Assembly: GCA_003230915.1 (NCBI GenBank)
Contig: QIHI01000058.1
Span: 1-47,294, forward strand
Direction of reading: 5' to 3'
DNA: 47,294 nt
DNA from: Kiritimatiellales bacterium
GTDB lineage: Bacteria > Verrucomicrobiota > Kiritimatiellia > Kiritimatiellales > Pontiellaceae
Positions 41,630 to 47,294 of this stretch are shown here, one piece after another. The translations under genes and the position numbers were made by a program. How positions within the stretch are numbered: the stretch's first letter is position 1; the number at the start of each line of letters is the position of its first letter. The notes under the pieces are model-generated. The model had not been told where the DNA came from. It saw only the letters and a program-made list of their open reading frames with translations, and searched no databases.

Positions 41630-41664
41630 CGGGGGCAGTATAGCACCCCGATTTTAGGCGTCAA
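41630..41664 (-). promoter_or_regulatory. rpoZ promoter with inverted repeat around the -10
   Basis: On the minus strand TTGACG (41664-41659) is followed after 16 bases by TATACT (41642-41637). CGGGG (41650-41646) and CCCCG (41634-41630) flank the -10 symmetrically and are followed by seven Ts. The repeat could be an operator that occludes RNA polymerase; if the true start lies further upstream it could be an attenuator hairpin. Confidence 0.6.
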
Positions 41665-41720
41665 ATGCCCTTTAAGACAAATTTGGAGACCCCTTTCATG
41701 GGATGGATCAAGGGAATAAA

Positions 41721-41767
41721 GGATTTTTGGATGAATGAGATGCAAATCTCCATCCATCCAAAAATCC
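41721..41767 (-). terminator. Long hairpin terminator of groL
   Basis: A perfect 13-bp stem (GGATTTTTGGATG at 41721-41733 with CATCCAAAAATCC at 41755-41767) encloses a small internal loop and a second 5-bp stem. The tip is GCAA on the plus strand and TTGC on the transcribed minus strand. On the minus strand it is followed by TTTATT. It lies 18 bases after the groL stop codon. Confidence 0.75.
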
Positions 41768-41784
41768 ACCCTTGCTCCGGCTCT

Positions 41785-43437
<1,653 letters not shown>

Positions 43438-43442
43438 TTAGG

Positions 43443-43730
43443 TTAGCCAATTACTGCGAGGATATCGTCTTCGCGCATGATCTGGTATTCCTTGCCGTCC
43501 ACCTTTACTTCGGTTCCGCCATATTTCGGCATCAGCACGATATCATCCTTCTTGACGTTGAACGGAATCTTCTTCCCGTTATCGTCCAGTTTGCCCGTGC
43601 CTACCGCAATGACTTTACCTTCCTGCGGCTTTTCTTTTGCTGAGTCCGGAATAATGATTCCGCCTTTATTGACTTCACCCTCTGACAGCGGCTCAACCAG
43701 TACACGTTCACCCAATGGTTTAATCTTCAT
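43443..43730 (-). CDS. groS: Co-chaperonin GroES
   Basis: GroES caps GroEL. The 95-residue protein has [25 protein letters not shown], with the mobile loop in [38 protein letters not shown] is at the end. The ATG at 43730 follows AAGGAGAG and matches the known N-terminus, so the frame from 43778 is not used. No CIRCE element is visible upstream. The 118-base gap to dnaK is mainly filled by a heptad repeat element. Confidence 0.96.
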   Translation of the reverse strand: MKIKPLGERVLVEPLSEGEVNKGGIIIPDSAKEKPQEGKVIAVGTGKLDDNGKKIPFNVKKDDIVLMPKYGGTEVKVDGKEYQIMREDDILAVIG

Positions 43731-43765
43731 GGATATGTCTCTCCTTTGTTTGGTTACACTCTGTT

Positions 43766-43849
43766 GAATTACGAACATTGAACAAGGAATGCCGAATGAT
43801 GAAGGTTCTCTTCAGAATCCATTATTCCCTGTTCGTTATTCTGCGGTTC
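43766..43849. repeat. Degenerate heptad element, GAAnnnn array then nnnnTTC array (copy B)
   Basis: Six words GAATTAC, GAACATT, GAACAAG, GAATGCC, GAATGAT and GAAGGTT run in 7-base steps from 43766 to 43807. After 13 bases the inverted words ATTATTC, CCTGTTC and GTTATTC follow at 43821-43841. The octamer TGCGGTTC (43842-43849) then closes the element. Read on the minus strand the element starts GAACCGCAGAAT, as copy A does, and abuts the dnaK stop codon (TAG shares its G). It fills the dnaK-groS gap. Confidence 0.78.
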
Positions 43850-45777
43850 TACTTCTTATCTTCGTCGACCATTTCAAAATCGGCTTCCTCGACGTCACTG
43901 GCCTGCTTTTCGCCACCACCGGCTCCGGCCTCCGCTCCCATATCTGGAGCACCCTCTGCACCCGGCTGAGCCTGCGCATACATTTCCGTCGCGGCGGCCT
44001 GCATTTTTTCGTTCAAAATGTCGAGCGTCGTCTTCATCGCATCGTAGTCCTCGGCTTCGACCGCCTTTTTAACAGGCTCGATTGCAGCTTCGACCTCGGC
44101 CTTCTGTTCGGCGGAAACCTTGTCCTCGTTTTCCTTCAGGAATTTTTCCGTCTGGAACACGGTGGAGTCCGCCTGGTTTTTCAGGTCGACCTTCTCGCGT
44201 AGTTTTTCATCTTCGGCCGCATGAGACTCGGCGTCTTTCACCATCCGATCCACTTCCTCATCGGACAAGCCGCTCGAATCTGTGATGGTAATATGTTGCG
44301 ATTTCCCCGTCCCCAGATCCTTCGCGCTGACCTTGACGATGCCGTTGGCATCGATGTCGAACGTTACTTCAATCTGCGGCGTACCGCGCGGAGCCTGCGG
44401 AATACCATCGAGGTTAAAACGATCAAGCGTTTTGTTGGCTGCAGCCATCTTGCGCTCACCCTGCAACACGTGGATTTCCACGGCGGGCTGATTGTCGGCG
44501 GCGGTCGAGAAGATCTCGTTCTTCTTGGCTGGAATGGTGGTGTTGCGTTCAATCAGCGGAGTGAATACGCCCCCCATGGTTTCAATACCCAGCGTCAGCG
44601 GAGTCACATCGAGAAGAAGAACATCCTTCACTTCACCTTTAAGAACCCCGCCCTGGATCGAAGCACCGATCGAAACCACTTCATCCGGGTTCACACCCTT
44701 GTGCGGCTCCTGACCAAAGATTTCCTTCACGGAATCCTGCACTTTCGGCATACGGGTGGAACCCCCCACCAAGATCACTTCATTGATTTCCGAAGCACTC
44801 AGGCCAGAGTCGGTCAAACAAGTACGTACCGGCGCAATGGCCTTGGTGATCAGGTCGTCGCAGAGTTCCTCAAGCTTGGCGCGACTGAGCGTCATGTTCA
44901 AGTGTTTCGGCCCGCTGGCATCCGCCGTGATGAACGGCAGATTGATCTCGGTCGACTGCGAGCTGGAAAGCTCGCACTTTGCTTTTTCGCCCGCTTCCTT
45001 CAGGCGTTGAAGTACCATCGGATCGGCGGAAAGGTCTACGCCCTGATCTTGTTTGAACTCGCTCACGAGCCAATCGATAATTTTTTGGTCGAAGTCGTCA
45101 CCGCCAAGATGGCCGTCACCGCTCGTTGCGGTTACTTCGAAAACGCCGTCGCCGATGTCGAGGATCGACACGTCAAACGTGCCGCCGCCAAGGTCGTAGA
45201 TCGCAATCTTCTCTTCCGACTTCTTGTCGAGGCCATACGCCAGCGACGCCGCAGTCGGCTCATTGATGATACGCAGTACTTCAAGGCCGGCAATCTTGCC
45301 TGCGTCCTTCGTAGCCTGACGCTGAGAATCGTTAAAGTAGGCCGGCACCGTGATGACCACCTGCGAAACCGTCTCGCCGAGATAAGCCTCTGCGTCCGTC
45401 TTCATCTTCTGGAGAATCATCGCCGAGATTTCCGGCGGAGAATACACCTTATCATCGATCTTAACGTGGGCGTCGCCATTCTTGGCCTTCACCACGTTGT
45501 AGGGAACCAGATGGATCTCGTGCTCCACCTCGTCAAACTTACGGCCCATGAAACGTTTGATCGAGAAAACCGTGTGTTGCGGGTTGGTTACCGCCTGACG
45601 CTTCGCCGCAGTACCGACCAAACGTTCGCCACTCTTCGTGAATGCCACAATCGATGGCGTGGTGCGTCCACCTTCCGCGTTCGGGATAACGGTTGGCTCG
45701 CCGCCTTCCATCACAGCCATGCATGAATTCGTGGTACCGAGGTCGATACCCAATACTTTAGATCCTGCTGTACTCAT
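43849..45777 (-). CDS. dnaK: Chaperone protein DnaK (Hsp70)
   Basis: DnaK binds exposed hydrophobic peptides in an ATP cycle driven by DnaJ and GrpE. The 642-residue protein has [18 protein letters not shown] at the N-terminus, [20 protein letters not shown]-like [31 protein letters not shown], and [14 protein letters not shown]. The substrate-binding domain contains [15 protein letters not shown], and an acidic C-terminal tail ends EMVDEDKK. Length matches the family. It has a good ribosome binding site (AGGAG). It lies upstream of groS-groL on the same strand, away from grpE-dnaJ. Confidence 0.98.
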   Translation of the reverse strand: MSTAGSKVLGIDLGTTNSCMAVMEGGEPTVIPNAEGGRTTPSIVAFTKSGERLVGTAAKRQAVTNPQHTVFSIKRFMGRKFDEVEHEIHLVPYNVVKAKNGDAHVKIDDKVYSPPEISAMILQKMKTDAEAYLGETVSQVVITVPAYFNDSQRQATKDAGKIAGLEVLRIINEPTAASLAYGLDKKSEEKIAIYDLGGGTFDVSILDIGDGVFEVTATSGDGHLGGDDFDQKIIDWLVSEFKQDQGVDLSADPMVLQRLKEAGEKAKCELSSSQSTEINLPFITADASGPKHLNMTLSRAKLEELCDDLITKAIAPVRTCLTDSGLSASEINEVILVGGSTRMPKVQDSVKEIFGQEPHKGVNPDEVVSIGASIQGGVLKGEVKDVLLLDVTPLTLGIETMGGVFTPLIERNTTIPAKKNEIFSTAADNQPAVEIHVLQGERKMAAANKTLDRFNLDGIPQAPRGTPQIEVTFDIDANGIVKVSAKDLGTGKSQHITITDSSGLSDEEVDRMVKDAESHAAEDEKLREKVDLKNQADSTVFQTEKFLKENEDKVSAEQKAEVEAAIEPVKKAVEAEDYDAMKTTLDILNEKMQAAATEMYAQAQPGAEGAPDMGAEAGAGGGEKQASDVEEADFEMVDEDKK

Positions 45778-46086
45778 AATCGCTCTCCTAATCTATTTTT
45801 AAATTTGTGTCATTGGCGTCGACCGCCCTAAAGCAACAGGTGTGCCAGCGGACGTGAGGAGTAAGACATAATCCGTAATGCACTGCAAACAAGGGAAATA
45901 CTCCAAAATATTGGATTATGGACCTTCAAACACGATCTCCAAAAACTGTGCCACTTAGCCACATTACGGCGCAATTCACGTCACATCTGCGCCATCGTGT
46001 CACACCTGCATTTACACTTCCTCATCAGATTCTCTATGTTCTCCAGCGATCTCCGTGGTAAACCATCCGCATTCACGGAGATTTTA
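45778..46086. other. Divergent intergenic region between dnaK and the Rdx gene
   Basis: No gene is seen in these 309 bases; an in-frame GTG extension of the Rdx gene from 45997 has no family support. A weak dnaK promoter may be present on the minus strand, TTGTTT (45892-45887), 16 bases, TATGTC (45870-45865). An 11-base direct repeat GTCACAYCTGC occurs at 45980-45990 and 45999-46009, 19 bases apart, and could be an operator or a chance duplication. No CIRCE repeat is present. Confidence 0.35.
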
Positions 46087-46377
46087 ATGAGACAGGAAAA
46101 CAAGCTAACGATTGAATACTGCTCGAAGTGCAAGTTTATGATGCGCTCGGCGTGGATTGCCCAGGAGCTGTTGCAGACCTTTGAGGGCGATCTGGATGAA
46201 GCCGCACTGCGCCCTAGTTTGGTGCCGGGGATTTGGCAGATTTTGGCCAACGGTCAGCTGGTGTGGAATCGTAAGACGGAACGGGGACTTCCTGAATTGA
46301 AAGATCTAAAACGCCGCGTCCGCGATATCATCGCGCCGGGCAAAGACCTCGGCCACGCCGAGACGGTGGAACCATGA
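46087..46377 (+). CDS. SelW/SelT/SelH-like Rdx-family thioredoxin-fold protein
   Basis: The 96-residue protein has the Rdx pattern. KLTIEYCSKCKFMMRSAWIAQELLQTF carries a redox CxxC at Cys12 and Cys15 (selenoproteins of this family have CxxU). LRPSLVPGIWQILANGQLVWNRKTERGLPELKDLKRRVRDIIAPGKDLGH follows as several conserved blocks. It is probably a thiol oxidoreductase in the cytoplasm; partners are unknown. The ATG at 46087 follows GGAG by 6 bases. It overlaps the next gene by 4 bases (ATGA), so the two are coupled. Confidence 0.88.
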   Translation: MRQENKLTIEYCSKCKFMMRSAWIAQELLQTFEGDLDEAALRPSLVPGIWQILANGQLVWNRKTERGLPELKDLKRRVRDIIAPGKDLGHAETVEP

Positions 46378-46640
46378 GTTCTTCCACGGTCATGTTGATC
46401 GGTCTGGGTGTCGTACTGACTGGGCACTACCTCAGCCAAAAGCTCTTGCTCGCCAAGGGCTGGAAGGCGGATGATGCCAAGCCGTATATTAAGCGGCTGA
46501 ACATCAACGGTGGCGCATTGCTTGCCCTCGCGATCGTGGCTCTTGCGACGGCCGAGTTTCCCTATGGGCTGATCGGCATCCTGCTCTTCGTCGAAGGTGC
46601 CGTTTGCCTCGCTTTCGCCAAAAAACTGCGAAACAAGTAG
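46374..46640 (+). CDS. Small membrane protein of unknown function
   Basis: I do not recognise the family. The 88-residue product has a hydrophobic N-terminal helix (residues 5-20). A charged stretch (AKGWKADDAKPYIKRLN) follows, then two hydrophobic helices near 45-60 and 62-80 with a charged end (AKKLRNK). This suggests a small inner-membrane protein with two or three helices. Its ATG overlaps the Rdx gene stop codon (ATGA), so translation is likely coupled and the two may share a redox or membrane-linked role. Confidence 0.75.
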   Translation: MSSSTVMLIGLGVVLTGHYLSQKLLLAKGWKADDAKPYIKRLNINGGALLALAIVALATAEFPYGLIGILLFVEGAVCLAFAKKLRNK

Positions 46641-46752
46641 CCCAACAACAAATCTTTGCCAAGGCGAAGAGTGCATTGTTCCATCTTTGTATCCGCAAAA
46701 CACCTCTCTCTTTTTATCTCCCTATCCTTCCGTACACCGTTACAATCGCCGG

Positions 46753-47294
46753 ATGAATTTTGACCTTATCATCACCCATGGACGGGTCTTTGATGGCTCT
46801 GGGAAAAGTGAAACTCGGCTTGATATCGGCCTCACTGGAAATACCATCTCCGCTATCGGCGACCTCTCCGCCGCTACAGCCAGAAACACTATCGATGCCA
46901 CCGGTAGCATCGTCTGCCCTGGTTTCATCGATGCCCACTCGCACTCCGACACCTATCTATTGCTAGAACCCTCCGCCGCCTCTAAAATCTACCAAGGCAT
47001 CACCACCGAAATCTGCGGCAACTGTGGTGCCTCTGCCGCTCCTCTTCACGGCGACTACAAAATGCCGTCCGACTGGCTCGACAAAGATTATGCAAAACCC
47101 TGGAGTACCGTGGCCGACTACCGCGAGCGTTTCTCCGAAGCACAACCTGCCATCAACGTCGCCCTGCTCGTGGGCCACAACACCCTGCACGCCGGAATCT
47201 GTGGCTATGAACCGCGCGCCGCCACACCGGACGAAATGAAAGCGATGCTCCAGGCTCTGGAACAGGCGCTCGACGAAGGAGCCATCGGACTGAG
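46753..47294 (+). CDS. D-aminoacylase-like amidohydrolase (partial, runs off the end)
   Basis: The open frame from the ATG at 46753 runs past the window edge, giving at least 180 residues. It starts MNFDLIITHGRVFDGSG, typical of cyclic amidohydrolases. The metal-binding FIDAHSHSD lies at residues 58-66 (His62 and His64), and EICGNCG at 86-92 resembles the cysteine metal-ligand region of N-acyl-D-amino-acid deacylases. GHNTLHAGICGYEPRAATPDEM and ALDEGAIGL continue the family pattern. It probably hydrolyses N-acyl-D-amino acids or related amides. The ribosome binding site is weak. Confidence 0.88.
   Translation, partial: MNFDLIITHGRVFDGSGKSETRLDIGLTGNTISAIGDLSAATARNTIDATGSIVCPGFIDAHSHSDTYLLLEPSAASKIYQGITTEICGNCGASAAPLHGDYKMPSDWLDKDYAKPWSTVADYRERFSEAQPAINVALLVGHNTLHAGICGYEPRAATPDEMKAMLQALEQALDEGAIGL

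Noticed and set aside
43731-43848. CIRCE operator upstream of groS
   Set aside because: No TTAGCACTC-N9-GAGTGCTAA-like repeat is present; the gap is filled by the heptad element. The dnaK and grpE upstream regions also lack it.
43778-43969. Small protein gene starting MNKECRMMK
   Set aside because: The frame lies in the heptad repeat element and the 3' end of dnaK; the 7-base periodicity is not coding periodicity.
44221-45726. 501-codon open frame opposite dnaK
   Set aside because: Same reason: antisense shadow of dnaK with low-complexity Arg/His-rich translation.

Overview
The window is a gene-dense bacterial chromosome segment of moderate GC content with no rRNA or tRNA gene. It encodes a Gram-negative cell plan: an autotransporter with a C-terminal beta-barrel, a TorF-like outer-membrane porin, a lipoprotein with a lipobox and an RseP site-2 protease. 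The autotransporter type, the methionine gene content and the intergenic heptad repeats suggest the PVC group, most likely Kiritimatiellota (Pontiella-like). That placement is an inference from recall, because no marker-gene tree could be made.

Layout. 1-5.7 kb (+): an AT-rich, hairpin-rich leader, then purA-uppS-cdsA-rseP and two small envelope/secreted proteins. 5.8-12.9 kb (+): methionine and one-carbon genes, metH and a homocysteine methyltransferase-MTHFR fusion, separated by a higBA toxin-antitoxin pair and a KilA-N remnant; a group II truncated globin follows. 13-20.8 kb (mixed strands): gltX, hpt, class II aldolase, HPr, a lipoprotein, lipoate ligase, adenosine deaminase, a Nudix hydrolase and dGTPase. 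20.8-28.6 kb (-): aspS, hisS, an HU-family protein, a minimal HlyD-like membrane protein, an orphan ParA, rsmE, dnaJ and grpE. 28.7-34.9 kb (-): a MarC-type protein, a glutamate symporter-like carrier coupled to a TPR/Sel1 protein, and the autotransporter. 34.9-39.7 kb (-): Lrp/AsnC regulator, aminotransferase and an AddB-like PD-(D/E)XK nuclease in one overlapping operon. 39.8-45.8 kb (-): porin, smpB, rpoZ, groL, groS and dnaK. 46.1-47.3 kb (+): a SelW-like Rdx protein, a small membrane protein and the start of a D-aminoacylase-like amidohydrolase.

Most content is housekeeping. Heat-shock and chaperone genes lie in two minus-strand blocks (grpE-dnaJ and dnaK-groS-groL). Purine salvage genes (purA, hpt, add, dgt) are scattered. 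Convincing sigma70-type promoters are visible for fba, the HU gene, grpE and rpoZ, and several strong hairpin terminators are visible.

The most unusual signal is a family of short intergenic elements made of degenerate 7-bp units, a direct array followed by an inverted array. The words are GAAnnnn/nnnnTTC (rseP 3' end, dnaK-groS gap, a short copy before the autotransporter), GTGAnnn/nnnTCAC (gltX-hpt gap) and TAATnCG/nATTACG (hisS-aspS gap). Two copies share the same starting octamer at a gene end, and two supply the last codons and the stop codon of the upstream gene (rseP, hisS).
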